Shown here: in pieces, positions 32,867-45,780 of the stretch
Layout: each line of letters opens with the position of its first letter
Numbering within the stretch: the stretch's first letter is position 1
DNA from: Glomus cerebriforme
Lineage: Eukaryota; Glomeromycota; Glomeromycetes; Glomerales; Glomeraceae
Length of the DNA stretch: 47,512 bases
Reading direction: 5' to 3'
Assembly (NCBI GenBank): GCA_003550305.1
Contig: QKYT01000012.1
Coordinates: 431,911 to 479,422, forward strand
Translations under genes and position numbers: made by a program
Notes under the pieces: generated by a model
The model's input: the letters and a program-made list of their open reading frames with translations, nothing else
Database searches by the model: none
Told to the model about the DNA's origin: nothing

Positions 32867-34981
32867 CTAAACTTTAACACCTAAATCACCCATAATAATT
32901 TTAAGAGCTTTAACAAATCTAAATACTTCCGAAAAATTATTGTACATAGGATTTGGTGCAACTCTAATAGTATCATTACGCTCATCAACGACTATTCCAT
33001 AACTCACTAATTCCTTAGAAACTTTTTCTCGTATATTCTCTTCAAGAAATTTTAATGAAAGTTGACACCCTCTTTGATGTGGATCACGAGGTGTAATTAT
33101 TTTAAATCCTAATCCATTTAATTGTTTATCCAACAAATATTCTAAATATCCTGTTAATACTAAGGATTTTGCACGTAAATGCACCATACTTGTTTTTGAA
33201 AATATGTCTAAACTTGACATTAACGATACCACATTCAATACTGATGGATTAGATACTTGAAAACCTCCTGCTCCAGGAATCGGTTTAAATTCTTTTGTGA
33301 AAATAGAAAAAAAAAAGGATTAAAAAAGATTCAAATAAAATTTTCAAAGAATCAAACAGATGTAATTGGTTTCTTCCATTTACTTACGTTGATCCAATTG
33401 AAATCTTGATTTCCTGTCCGATCCCCACCACCCTGCAAATCTATAATGGAATACAAGTTTCAATTTTTGTGATCGTAAACAATTTCTCATGTAGTTAATA
33501 ATATATAATATATACCTTGGACGATTGAAATCATTGGCGTGTTTTTCGTGAAGAAATATACCAGCGATACCTCCAGGTCCAGAATTCAAATACTTATAAG
33601 AACACCATGCTGCAAAATCAATTCCCCATTTATGAAGTTTAAGAACAACATTACCAACAGCATGAGATAAATCGAATCCCACAATACATCCCTACGAAGT
33701 TTATATTAAAAGAAAGTTAACAAATAAATTTAAACCTATCAAAGTATATAATACTGACCTTCTTTTGGGCAGCTTCGGTGATTTTTTTCATTTTAAAGAA
33801 TTGTCCAGTATAATAATGAACTCCACTAAATAATACCAAAGAAATAGTATGACCTTCTTTTTCAATAATTTTAAGAATGCTATCAAGTGATACAAAATTT
33901 TCTCCTTCAGATGGCACCATCTTGATCAATTCTTTCGCAGGATCTAATCCATGAAATCTAATTTGAGATTCCACAGCATACTATAAAATATCAACATAAA
34001 ATTAAATTTGATTTCTTCTTTTTTAAAGAAAGAAAAATATATATACGTATACATTTATACATATACATATACTAACAAGATCAGATGGAAAAGCCATTGG
34101 TTCAATTAAAATCTTTTTTCGAGTTTTTTTTGTATTTGGCGTATAAAATGATGCCATAAGTAAATGCAAATTCGAAGTAAGAGTATTCATAACAGCGATC
34201 TCAATAGGTTTAGCACCTAAAGATTCATAATTTAAATAAGTAATGTATTAAAAATCATGAAAAAAAAAAATAAATAATTTAATTACCAACAATCTCTGCC
34301 ATTTTTTCTACGACATTATCTTCAATGGATATCCACGGTCGATTATGTTTATGCTTAAAATGACCAACAACACCTCTTTATAATATTTTTTTTTTTTTTT
34401 TTAAAAAAAAAAAAATAAATAATAAATAAATTGTTTTTAAACAAGCGATTAAATATATAAAAAATTGTGATATATACGATGCAGCCCATACGTCAAGTTC
34501 TTGATTAACCAAGTCTCTTGTACGTCTTGGCATTAATCCCAGTGAATTACCACAAAAATAAACTGAATCATCTTCAGGACTCAATGCCTCTTTATTAAAA
34601 AAAATTTAAATACAAATTCAAAATTTTAGTTAATCCTATTCAAACTACAATTTTACTAATTTATAAATGAACAATTTGAAAATCTTGTGTAATGTTGAAG
34701 AAAGACACCTCTTTTGCCATTTTTCATAACTTACCAATACCATCACTAACAATATCACGAGCTTTAGGAATAGAAAATTCGTATCTTAAATGTCTTAATT
34801 TATCATTTTCATCAAGATATCGAGCAAAATTATCACTTAAAGGATCGACTTTTCCTCTACTAGCAAGTTTTTCTATAAATTCTTTAACATCTTTTATACC
34901 ATGTTTAATTTTTTGATATTTAATTTCATCACTAAGATCATCAGTAAATTCTTTAAGATGTGGTGCAAGTATACCAAACAT
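32867..34981 (-). CDS. BNA5: kynureninase (PLP enzyme of tryptophan degradation / de novo NAD synthesis)
   Basis: Eight exons (34981-34735, 34589-34478, 34375-34287, 34216-34077, 33980-33759, 33691-33516, 33440-33388, 33291-32867) give 487 residues in phase. Family features in order: [46 protein letters not shown], then [10 protein letters not shown] with the Asp that contacts the pyridine nitrogen, and [13 protein letters not shown] with the Schiff-base Lys at about residue 303; later [11 protein letters not shown]-type FQVSNPSVL, and HQRGCQLSL. It cleaves kynurenine or 3-hydroxykynurenine to (hydroxy)anthranilate plus alanine. The frame stays open for 37 codons upstream, but the Met at 34981 is preferred since the preceding codons are Lys/Phe low complexity. 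Head to head with chitin synthase. Confidence 0.95.
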
Positions 34982-35692
34982 TTTAAAACAACTTTTTCCT
35001 TTAAAAAAAGGATTCTTAATTTTTTTTAAAAAAAAGAACAAAAAAAACCCCTTTTTAGTATATTTTTGAGCTTTATCAGATGAGAAACACAAGATACGTA
35101 AATGAACATGATTTATATAGAACAGAATGGCGTAATCTCATTAATCTCACTGCCAATCAAAATAAATCCGCAAAATCTAGGGTGATGCCAAGACCCAGAA
35201 ATTCGGTTATAACAAATGAAATTCTTTTTTCAAATTAGAACACAACACTTCCGTTTTAAGTCAAATAAAAAGATAGCTGCCTCTTTTGACTGTTGTACAG
35301 AAACTTTATCTCCTGACCAAAATATTTTTGTTTTTAATATATAAGAATTTTTCATTTATTGTGAAACACTTTGACAAATGAACTTCTACTTGTCACATTC
35401 GTTACGCTAGTGCATATTTCTTATACATTATGGATAATATTAGGCGCGATAATTAATGCGGTGATATTTAAGTTCATTTAATCGATAAAAACCTCACATT
35501 TGCTTTCTGTTCTTTCCTTTAATCCCACTGCGTTTGATGAGGGATAATAAATGTAACTAGAAAAATTGATACCATTAATAACGAATAGTTGAATAATTTA
35601 ATGAGAAAAAGCAGACAAGACTCAAAGAATTTTTAAGTAGTGTATTTACTATTTACAAGTGTTCCGTATCCTCTTCCCTTGGATTATATCTA
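34982..35692. promoter_or_regulatory. divergent kynureninase / chitin synthase promoter region
   Basis: 711 bases. Contains a T-rich/A-rich patch near 35000-35050 close to the kynureninase start and a comparatively mixed-base chitin synthase leader (35600-35692). No clear binding site is identified. Confidence 0.4.
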
Positions 35693-38408
35693 ATGTCTAA
35701 TTATCAAAGTTTATATCTTCCCCCGAAGCAACAACAATATGGTGGTTACTCTCCGATGCAAGAACAACCGCAACAAACTCAAGGTTATTCGCAAACATTA
35801 CCAAGCGCGCATTTTTTTAACCCTAATCAAGAAGTTCAATTTGCAGTTGAGCAAGATACTTATAAACCACATCGGACTAAACGGGTAAATCTTCTGGAAG
35901 GACATTTTGTTGTGGAATGTCCTGTACCTTCAAAACTCTTGTCAATTGTTCCCAAAAAAGATGACAAAGAATTCACCCATATGAGATATACTGCTTGTAC
36001 TTGTGACCCCAATAAATTTAAAGAAGATAAATATACACTTCGTCAACAATTTTTTGAAAAAGGTAGACAAACAGAATTATTCATCGGAATTACTATGTAT
36101 AATGTAAGTATTTCAACGGATCCAGAAATGAAATGCTGCGCCACATTCCTGGTATCACTAGATTACGTAACTCAAATTACTCGAAATTTTTTTTAGGAAG
36201 ATGAAGTTCTTTTCGCTCGTACTTTTCATAGTGTTGTAAAGAACATAGTTCATCTTTGTTCTCGCTCTCGATCACGTACTTGGGGTAAAGAAGGATGGAA
36301 AAAAGTCGTAGTATGCATAGTATCTGATGGCCGAAAAGAGATCAGTCAACATGTTTTGGCTTATTTGGCCGTTATTGGTGTCTATCAAGAGGGTATAGCC
36401 AAAAACCAAGTTAATGGCAGAGACGTTTCTGCTCACATTTATGAATACACAACCCAAATCTCAATTGATCCTGAAAATAAACTCATGGATGCTGACGAAG
36501 GAGTTGTTCCAATTCAAGTGATCTTTTGTCTTAAAGAGAAGCAATCGAAAAAGATTAATTCTCACCGCTGGTTCTTTAACGCTTTTGGTCCTATACTTAA
36601 TCCAAACATTTGCGTCCTTCTTGATGTTGGTACCAAACCTGGTGGTACTTCTATTTATCACTTGTGGAAGGCCTTTGATATTAATTCAAACATTGCAGGG
36701 GCTTGTGGTGAAATTATTGCCATGAAAGGTAAAGCTGGTGTAAAATTGTTAAATCCAATAGTAGCTTCCCAAAACTATGAATATAAAATGTCAAATATCT
36801 TGGATAAACCCCTCGAGTCTGTCTTTGGATACATAACTGTATTGCCTGGTGCCTTTTCCGCTTATCGTTTCGTTGCCCTACAAAATGATAGTAATGGAAA
36901 TGGCCCACTGGCTTCTTATTTTTTGGGTGAAACCCAACAAGGTGATGATGCTGATATTTTCACAGCAAATATGTATCTCGCTGAAGATCGTATTCTTTGT
37001 TTTGAATTGGTGGTAAAACGTAATTGTTCTTGGGTATTACATTATGTCAAATCTGCTTATGCCGAAACTGATGTACCTGACTCCGTTCCCGAATTGATTT
37101 CACAAAGACGACGTTGGTTGAACGGATCTTTTTTCACTAGTGTTTATGCTATTAGTCACACTTTTTCCATTTGGAGAAGTGATCACAATTTCATTCGTAA
37201 ATTCTTATTACACGTTGAAATGACTTATCAACTTTTCAATCTAATTTTCTCTTGGTTTGCATTGGTAATTTGTTATTAAAACTTATAACCAATTTTATAA
37301 TATTTTAATTAACATATTTTATAATTTTTGTTTTAGGGTAATTTCTATTTAGCTTTTTATATTTTTAGTCATTATCTCACACAACCGGATGTTGTTGATG
37401 AAGGTAATTCCAAAGCTCTTTGGAATGTAGAAACTGGTAAAATTATATTCGAAATATTACAATACGTTTATTTGTCACTACTACTTATTCAGTTTATCCT
37501 TGCTATGGGTAATCGACCTCGAGAGTATTTATTATTTTTACTATCTCTTTTTTAATAAATGTACCATATTATTTAATTCAATAATCAATCAACTTCAATT
37601 ATTATATATAGTTTAAAATGGATGTATAATTTTTCGGTAACATTATATGCGATATTTATGATGTATTTATTGTTCGCAGCCAGTTGGATCGCCTATAAGG
37701 GAATTTCCGAAAGGGGAGTGAATCGAACGATAAAAGATTTTAACATAAATAGCCTTATCAGCAAAAATGTATCTTTTTGGAGTATTATTTTTTCCGTTGC
37801 TTCAACTTATGGGATATACTTTATAGCCAGTTTCTTGTTTTTTGAACCTTGGCATTTAATTTCAAGTTCATTGCAATATTTGTTATTGATTCCGTTCTAT
37901 ATTAACATATTGAATGTTTATGCCTTCTGTAATATACACGATGTTAGGTAATTATCCAATTGTCTTTAATGTCGGATTTCTTTTTTTTTTTAAAAAAATA
38001 ATAATAATAAGTTCACTTATATATTAATATAGTTGGGGTACTAAGGATGACACGTCAACAAAACATGATTTGGGTGTAGTAAGAACCACAGAAAAAGGAG
38101 AAGTCGAAATAGAGTTTCCAGTTGAACATGATGATGTTAACACAACATACGAAGAAGCAAGAAACAAATTGTTGCGTCGTACAGAAGTTAAACATCAATC
38201 AAAAGTGGATAAACCTAGGATTTTTCGTACACGTGTTGTATTGTTTTGGCTTTTTTCTAATGCTATTTTAGTTATTGGTATTATAAATGGTAATAGTTCA
38301 CTACTTTGGGGATATATGCTAACTTTACTTTGGTCTATATCTGGGCTAGCTGCTTTTAGATTTATTGGTAGTTGTATGTTTTTATTGGCCAGATTGTTTA
38401 CTGGTTAG
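35693..38408 (+). CDS. CHS: chitin synthase, division 1 (class I-III type)
   Basis: Five exons (35693-36103, 36197-37264, 37337-37524, 37612-37947, 38033-38408) give 792 residues in phase. The catalytic core is textbook: [48 protein letters not shown]-type [24 protein letters not shown] (about 400) and [11 protein letters not shown] (Q at about 440), the QxxRW motif of family-2 glycosyltransferases. Multiple membrane spans follow, then SWGTKDDT, the C-terminal WGTK block of class I-III enzymes, and further spans. The short Gln/Pro-rich N terminus carries no myosin domain, excluding classes V/VII. It polymerises GlcNAc from UDP-GlcNAc at the plasma membrane. Its presence is a main argument for a fungal genome. 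Confidence 0.96.
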
Positions 38409-39830
38409 GTTGTTAGGTTTAAAGAAATAATTTAAAAATTAGATTACTTTTATACCATTATAAAAGAATTTTTTTATGTGAACCCTTTTTTTATGGCTGA
38501 ATTTATTATATGATTTATATCTATAGAATATAAGCTTATGAATTCATTGTATTGTATATTATAAATAAATTTCTGGTTTAAAATTACACAGAAATAATTA
38601 AATAACAAGTCCTAAACATTTATAATGTATTTCTTTTAATTACCAATGCAATAATGTTAGATGGCATTACTTACAATAACAATAATAATTAGGCTGGTAT
38701 ATTATTATATATTGATATATTAATATCTGATATTACTCAAATTTATATTATAATATAATCCTTACATATCTATTTCAAACCATATTCCATTACTAATAAA
38801 TAATTGTTTGATAAAATTTATTTTCTAATAAAAATAATCATGTATATTATATTATTAACATAATAAAAAAAAAATTATATTATCGTTATAATATCTCTAA
38901 TATACAGCCACATCTAGAAGTATAAAATGAGGTATATTTAGCTTATCTAAATTAATATCTAAATGTGGTAATAATTATAAACTCTGATAAGAAAATTTCG
39001 GGGGAGTAATGCCATATTAGGTTTCGAAGAAATTTTAAATATTTCCGATCTAAAAGTATGAAACTTATAACCGAATCTAATCAAATCAATATAAAGTACA
39101 ATAAAATAATAGTACAATGATCAAATTTTTTTTTTTTTTTTAAAAAACAATAGAAAATTTTTATCCATTATTCCATTCTGACTCATTTTCATAGCCTTAC
39201 TTTATAATGATTCCTTTTTTTTACTCAAATCGAACTTAATTTAACTTACTTTACTTTCTAAATTCGTCAAACACCCCAGTTATCATTTACTTTCCTGACC
39301 GACTTAACATACCGGGTAACTCCAATCAATTCGTATTGCATCATCGGTTTTATATTCCGTCTATAAATATACTAGTTATTCTAATATATCCGCAGCAGAT
39401 TAAAAATTTACCAACAAATCAAGTGAAAGTTTTAATTCGAATGTACTTTATAAATTTAATTTTTAATAAAAAGAGATTTATGGAAAAAATATACAAGTAC
39501 CATCATCACTTCACTAGTAACAAAATTTCATTTAAAAAAAAAAATAATACAAACTAAAAAAAAAATAAAGTTAAAATAATAAATAACACAAATTTAATCA
39601 CATCCAAAAAAAAAAAATAAACTAATACAAATAAATATGAATATAAAAAAATTTTTAGAAAAATAAACCCCCAATAGTAGTAATAATAAATCAAGACTTA
39701 ATGTATATACAAATTGAAGACGCTGAGTCGTTTTACTATTTTAAAATATTGTATTGAAGTTCAAATAAAGAAAGAATAAAAAATATGAATATATATTGCG
39801 TTTTTCATTTTTTTTTTCCTATTTGTATTT
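38409..39830. other. convergent intergenic region, 1.4 kb, very AT-rich
   Basis: No coding frame with family features. Homopolymer A/T runs near 39127-39150 and 39530-39620. Apart from the two 3' untranslated regions nothing is recognised. Confidence 0.45.
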
Positions 39831-41979
39831 TCAATATTTTTGAGTTTCAGTTCTCATAAAAGTAATAGGACGTGAATTTTGCGACGGTGGCCGAATCGCA
39901 ATTGCATCATCTTTTGTGGTTGGGTCACCACTAACACTAACACTTTCTGAGTATCTTTGTCCATAAGAAGTATGAACATGATTCATTACATCATCTGTTC
40001 CTGTTGTAGAAACTGCGATCCTTTTATCCTGTTGTTGTTGTGATGAAATTTGTGACATATTTTGATCGAGTGTAAAAATGATTCCTACACGTCCATTGTC
40101 ACTATGTCCTTGTTTGATTACATCATTTCCAATAGATCCTCCAATAGATGTCGCCGCCATATTATTTATACCATTATTGTTGTTGTTATTAATTCCGATA
40201 TCAGCTTCATCTAGTGGTTCATAAACTTCATCAAACCCAACTAATTCCATTTTTTCTCTTACAGTAGCGACCCAGTCCTGATTTTCCGGGTTTTTCAAGA
40301 AATCTACCAATTTTGAAAATTCCTCAACCAAAATTCTTTCTAATTTAGCTCCACTCAACTCTTTGGTCATCAACAATACACCTTTACCTAATAATTCACA
40401 TAATATGCTTAAACGCCATGCACAATTCAATCGATGTTTTCCAACTTCCTTACCACCAGTTTGTTCTTTAATGTGAAGAGTAACAGTTGGATCTATAAAT
40501 GAAGAATAAGTTGGAAAAGTGATTGGAGAAGGATCATTTGAAGAAGGTGAAGATGTATGATTTTTTTTATTAGGGGAATTAATTTGATCTGAATGAATAT
40601 TTTGTGCAACTTCTTCTTTGTAAGCATTATATGTAGTAAATAGTTTATATAACTCTAAATTAGAAAAAACTTTTGAAGAAATGCCATCAATACGGGATGT
40701 AGGTGGCGATTGAAGAAGATGGCACAAAAGATTCAAACGTGGTGATGATGATAAATTTGATGAACTGTTCGGCGGACGAATACCAGAATAACTTTCTTTA
40801 ATAGATGATATTAAGGCTTTTGACTCTTCAAGTCTTTGAAGAAGTATGACTTTTGTAATTGAGGTAAAAAGACGTTTAACGGCTTCACAACCTAAAGATA
40901 AAAGAGTCAAATAATTAATTAAACCCTCATAATTGACATCTAAACTCCTTCTCTCATTTCTTTAAAGGAACAAAGTAATTTAACTTACTTAATGGAGGAG
41001 CTTTATGTTTATCCGTTGAACGTCTTTTCGATGACGTGCTTTGTGGAGCGCAATGATCTTCATCAGAAGGGCTGTCGCTGTTGCGTTTTCTTTTAGTAAC
41101 GGTTGGTGTAGGTCTCCAGATCTCAGTTTCCTGCTGTGTTTCTTCAACGATTTCATCTTTCTCTAATTCATCCATCATATCTTCATCTTCATCGTTTTGT
41201 TGTTGATTATGATGATAATGATGATGGTGATGATGAGGAGGAGGAGGAGGATGAGTAGGAGGAGGATGATGAGGATGGTGATGAGGGTCAGATGTTAAAG
41301 GAGTTTTAAATAAGATTTCCGAAGTATTATTAATCATATTGTTAGATCCATTTGTTATGAACTCATGAGATGTAGGGAAAAAATGATTACGCTGATCTTC
41401 AAATTCTACCGTATATTCACGAGTATTGTTACTATTACTAGAAACAAGGTGTATAAATGTAATTTTATTAGAGAATAAAAGACCTCTTAATCCAACATCA
41501 TCAAGCACAGCTTTTACTATACATAGCAAACTAGCTAGTTTCAATGGAGATTCTTTACTTTTTTCTTTTAATACTTCTATAAGTCTAAGGGTTTGAGAGT
41601 CGCTAAGAATGTCAGCGATTGTAGGCTGTAAAAGTACAGAAGGGGAAGTAGAAGTTCTACCAGCCTCTAAAGAAGCATTTTGAAAAGGACGTTTATTATT
41701 TTCACAAGACGCGAATTCAACCACATAAGATTGTCCTCTGAAATCAAACGCTACCGATTTTTTATTACCAAACACGCTTTCGGGGAAATAGGGCTTGCCT
41801 AACACGTATCTTATAACATTTAGCACACTCGCTAACGAATAAGCTGACACAAATGATTTTTCTCGTAATATTTCAGCTGCCTTTAAAAGTTGTACGTCCG
41901 TTACAACGTCGGCTATAGTCGGACGCACGTTTAATGGTGAGGAAGAGGAAGTTGAAGTTGTATTTGTGTATTCTCGCAT
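39831..41979 (-). CDS. unknown, probably nuclear protein with a duplicated ~80-residue N-terminal module
   Basis: Two exons, 41979-40989 and 40891-39831, join in phase at PPLS-CEAVKR, giving 683 residues. The first Met in frame is at 41979 (MREYTN); the open frame upstream has no ATG. Residues about 20-98 and 119-200 are clear copies: PTIADVVTDVQLLKAAEILREKS against PTIADILSDSQTLRLIEVLKEKS, then SLASVLNVIRYVL against KLASLLCIVKAVL, each ending in an aromatic-rich strand (YVVEF / YTVEF). A His/Pro-rich tract, an acidic stretch (DEDEDMMDELEKDE) and KRKR/SKRRS basic clusters follow, suggesting nuclear location. The second half has a conserved-looking core around HRLNCAWRLSILCELLGKGVLLM. No named family is recognised. 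Confidence 0.75.
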
Positions 41980-42603
41980 ATTTTTTTTAGGTTTACTATT
42001 ATTAATATAGGCTGTTGAAAAAAAAATCGTGGTATTCCAGCCCACGTCTATGTATTAAGGAGTTTTTGTCTATATATTTTTTTTTTTTTAGTTTCTTTTA
42101 AAGTGAAATATAAAAGAACCGCAAACTCAAAAAAAAAATTGAGAGAACAAAAATTCTAACGGGCGGTGCCGTGCGTGCGGAGGTCATAAATACTGTTTAA
42201 AATAGAGTTTTTTTTTTACTTGAACTGGTATATAAAAAATAAGCCTTCTTTTGTATGACTCTAAGTTCGGCCCGTTTCTCCGGATAGAATTGGATCATCA
42301 TGACGGAAAACCGCCGAATAATTTACTCAATTGTCATTTGATACTTCGGCACTAAATCGGAATTCGTACGACGAATAGATGTCGGAATCAAATTTGAAAA
42401 TTACCCCTCATCTTTAAATTTTATGTAAGGTGCATAAAAAAAAAGGGTCCAATTTTAATTTGGAATTTATACACTGTTCCCAATTAGTTTTGGGCTACCC
42501 AAAATATGAAACATGAACCCGAGTCAAACAGTCACGGGACGAATTTGTAACAACTTTTGATCTGATCCTTCGATATCAAATAATTTTTTTTTAAAGAAAA
42601 AAA
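41980..42603. promoter_or_regulatory. divergent promoter region before the TMEM223-like gene
   Basis: 624 bases, with a short GC-rich patch near 42160-42185 and mixed-base sequence at 42250-42560. Both gene starts face away from it. No specific site is assigned. Confidence 0.4.
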
Positions 42604-43756
42604 ATGGTCAAAAGACTACCAATTCATCTGCTTCAAAATTCAAAAGAATGCTTTATGAAAACTGCTATTCTTAAATGTAAAAACTTTTAAAGTTTTCATT
42701 ATAACAACAACGCGCTTTATATATAATAATTTTTTATTTCATTGCAGGTTTTGATACACGTATTATATCAAGACAATTATATCAAACGAAACTATCAAAG
42801 AAAATCTCAGCTACCCCAGCTATCGCGGAAAATTCAAGTTCTACCAAAATAAAAGAAGATCGTGTTTCTTCACTTTCACTCAAAGAATCCGCTAAAAATT
42901 TTAATGATCGATTAAAAAGAGGGGATGTAGTGATTTATAGAGCTCCGCAAGATGCAAACAAGTTTTTTTGGTCGTGGCATATTGCTGCTTTCTTACAATT
43001 AATATTTTGGTATTCCTAAAATTTTTTTTTTTTTATTTGAAAAAGATAAATAAAATTGCTTACATCTTATGAACTTTTCTTATGAATTAGGGCCAATTTG
43101 GCTGAGTTATCATGGCGATATCAACAAAAAAAGAAAATCGCGTAAGTAAAGCGATGATGTATTTTTCGTTTATCATCTATACTTAACCTATATTTTTAAA
43201 CAAGTCAGAACTCCAGCATCGATATTTCATTTCTTGATAAATACAAACCAGCCATATATGTAGCATCATATTTATTTGCGGGATTTGGAATTGGTGTCGT
43301 AATGTTTGCAATTCCTGCTAGGTAATATATTATTAATTATATTTCCTTTAAATGTGGTAATATTTATTTATTATGAACGGATTTGATTTATAGGAGTGTT
43401 CTCACTATGAGTATACTAAAAAATGGAACTATGGCAAAGATTATAACTGGCAGGAAATATCGATGGGGAAGAGAAAAAAAAATTCCCGTAAAAAAGCTTT
43501 ATACAAATCAGCCCGCGTGTAATGAAAAAGGTACATAATAAGAAGCGGTGGTTATATTATAATCTATTAAAGATAAAAATTTTAATAAACTAAGTATTAA
43601 TGCTTAATAGGAGAAACAGGATCGAGAAAAATGTTAAATGCTATATTTTTACGAAGCAAAAACGAAAGAATGTCTTATTTACTTGAGGGATCAGGTAAGT
43701 TTGAAGATCCTAAGATATTTGATTTATTATTCTATAAGAATAAAAAAGGTAAGTGA
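42604..43756 (+). CDS. TMEM223: TMEM223-like mitochondrial membrane protein
   Basis: Six exons (42604-42676, 42748-43009, 43091-43141, 43205-43321, 43394-43530, 43611-43756) splice in phase to 261 residues. A basic, Ser-rich N terminus lacking acidic runs is consistent with a mitochondrial presequence. The core follows TMEM223: GDVVIYRAPQDANKFFWSW, a first membrane span ending IFWANLAELSW, a second span (YVASYLFAGFGIGVVMFAIPARSV), IPVKKLYT, and the tail MSYLLEGSGKFEDPKIFDLLF matching the family's LL-x-x-G-x-F-x-x-x-K-x-F-D. In animals TMEM223 is an inner-membrane protein linked to cytochrome oxidase biogenesis. A GT donor at GGATCAG|GTAAGT in the last exon could make an alternative 3' end, but the read-through form keeps the conserved tail. 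Confidence 0.82.
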
Positions 43757-43865
43757 ACCCAACATGGTAAGCATTTTGATATATAATTATTAATCATATT
43801 TACAATACATACATACAAATAAATTGATTTACCTTTTAATCTAAGATATCTAAGATAAATATTTT

Positions 43866-44328
43866 CTATTTCTCTGTGCCTGCATTAACATTTCCACTGC
43901 TTTGTTTATGACTATAATTATTATTACTTACCTTATTATTATTATCATTTTTATTTTTGTTAAAGTCAGCGGCAGCATTTTCGGTACAATCATATAAATT
44001 TCTTAATAAACTAGTACAACTTTTTGGATCAGTTTCATTTTCTGTTAAACACTTATCAAATGCTTGTATTGTTTCATTACATTGTTTTTTAACTTGTCTT
44101 AGCAATGGAATACTTAATATAAAAAATAAAGTAAATGTAATTAGAAATTTATAAAAAAAAATTCACTTTAAATACGGATACTTACTTATCTTCAGAACAT
44201 TTATTTAATTCATGCTTTTCTTTTTGGCAAATTGTAGACCATTCCGTTGGATTATTTTCTACACATCGTTGATATAATTCTAATTGTGTTGAGCAATGTT
44301 TGAGCACAAGCTCAATTGTTGAATTCAT
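43866..44328 (-). CDS. CHCHD5: twin-CX9C intermembrane-space protein, CHCHD5-like
   Basis: Two exons, 44328-44186 and 44112-43866, give 129 residues in phase. Four CX9C motifs make two coiled-coil-helix folds: CSTQLELYQRC with CQKEKHELNKC, and CNETIQAFDKC with CTSLLRNLYDC, with LLRQVKKQC between them as in CHCHD5. Such proteins are oxidised by Mia40/Erv1 in the mitochondrial intermembrane space. The tail is Asn/Lys-rich low complexity. A GTAAGT near 43931 inside the Asn run would give an intron too short to be used, so the frame is read through. The 3' end lies only 110 bases from that of the TMEM223-like gene. Confidence 0.88.
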
Positions 44329-45780
44329 TATTTACAGCGAAAGAATTTTAGATCATATTTCTGGATGTTACGTCTCGCGATAATCATTTCACGTGACTAT
44401 TTTAGGGTTGAAACGAATAGTTTGATAATGGGGATATTGGATATTTCTTTACTTGGTAACACAGATTACAGATCAACAAATATCTCAATCACGATGGATT
44501 CCGGTCATAATGATAATCAGAACTCAGTGTAAATCATTTCTTTTTAAATTATGATACACCCGAGATATCAATTTGATTTACGAGATATGACATTTGTTAA
44601 AATTGTCCGTTTTAAGTCGGGAATTACTTTATTCCAATTCCGTTTCCTTTTTCAATTCGTAAGATTGTAAATTTGTAATTATATCGGAGATTGGTTATAA
44701 AGTTATATGACAAATACCGGTTATCCATTTTTCACATTGTGATCGATCCTTTTTAAAATATCATTAACATAAATAAAACAAATAATAAATTAATGTAACC
44801 AACCAAAAATTTTTGAAACAAACCTGTAGCCATTGTCACGTGACTAGTTTACCACGTGATTTGTAGTTACATTTCATTAAAACTTTAATAAAATAAATAA
44901 TATCTATTATAAATAAACAAATCCGCATCCTAAAATCAGTAAAATATTTAAATGGCAGAGACTCAGATAGGAAAAAACTTATATTAAACTTCTTACTTAA
45001 CAATACCAGTTACTCTAAAAATTATATAAAAATAGAAATATCTATAATAACCATTATGCTTATAATAGGACTATTAAAATAGTTTTATTTTTAATATTTT
45101 TAAATTTTTTTATTTAATTAACCTAAAATATATATGCAAATTTACTTGCAATTTTATCAAAAATCTGGCTCTTATTTATTTATTAATTATATATTATAAA
45201 ATTGAATATTAATTATATATTATAAAATTGAATATTAATTATAAATTTTGCTAAATATCATCACAGATAATCATTATTACACATAAAATTTTTTACTTTA
45301 TTTGAATTTTCTTTTTTTTTGAAATGAAATAAATTTTATTTATTATTCTAATAATCCATAGATTTTAGAACTTACATAAATTAAAAATACATTCTCTATA
45401 TCAGAAAAGCATTACTTATCATGTATCAGTAAAAGCTAAGATATCAGAATAAAACTTTATATCAAAGCCTTTTTAGATAAAATATACTCTGAATCTCCTT
45501 CAAATCCTAATGCAAAGCATCAAAATAATAAGAAAAAACAAAACTATTTTACTATAATCCCTACCCTATATAAAATAGTTTCTAATAATTTTAATAAACT
45601 ATTTCAAACTAGTTATTTAAATTAGAACCTAAATTAAAATGACTGCTTATATGAATTATAATATATCAAAAAACTTTATCATAAATATATTTATATTATT
45701 ATTCTTTTTCCATATTTTAATAACACAAATCTGAAAATCTTTTCATTAAATTAAAATAGTTATGAAAATTTCAAAATTTA
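44329..45780. other. intergenic, 1.45 kb, AT-rich with CACGTG boxes and a 26-base tandem repeat
   Basis: CACGTG palindromes lie at 44390-44395, 44837-44842 and 44853-44858; the first is about 62 bases upstream of the CHCHD5-like start codon. A 26-base unit repeats about 2.4 times at 45181-45243. An isolated ATG frame on the plus strand (44492-44530, MDSGHNDNQNSV then GTAAAT) has no visible continuation. No gene is supported. Confidence 0.45.

Noticed and set aside
39336..39557. 73-codon plus-strand frame between chitin synthase and the PTIAD-module gene
   Set aside because: Low-complexity Lys/Asn/Ile composition, as expected from AT-rich intergenic DNA.
43931..43960. GTAAGT donor inside the Asn-rich tail of the CHCHD5-like gene
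   Set aside because: The nearest acceptor would make an intron of about 22 bases, too short to splice; the frame is open through it.
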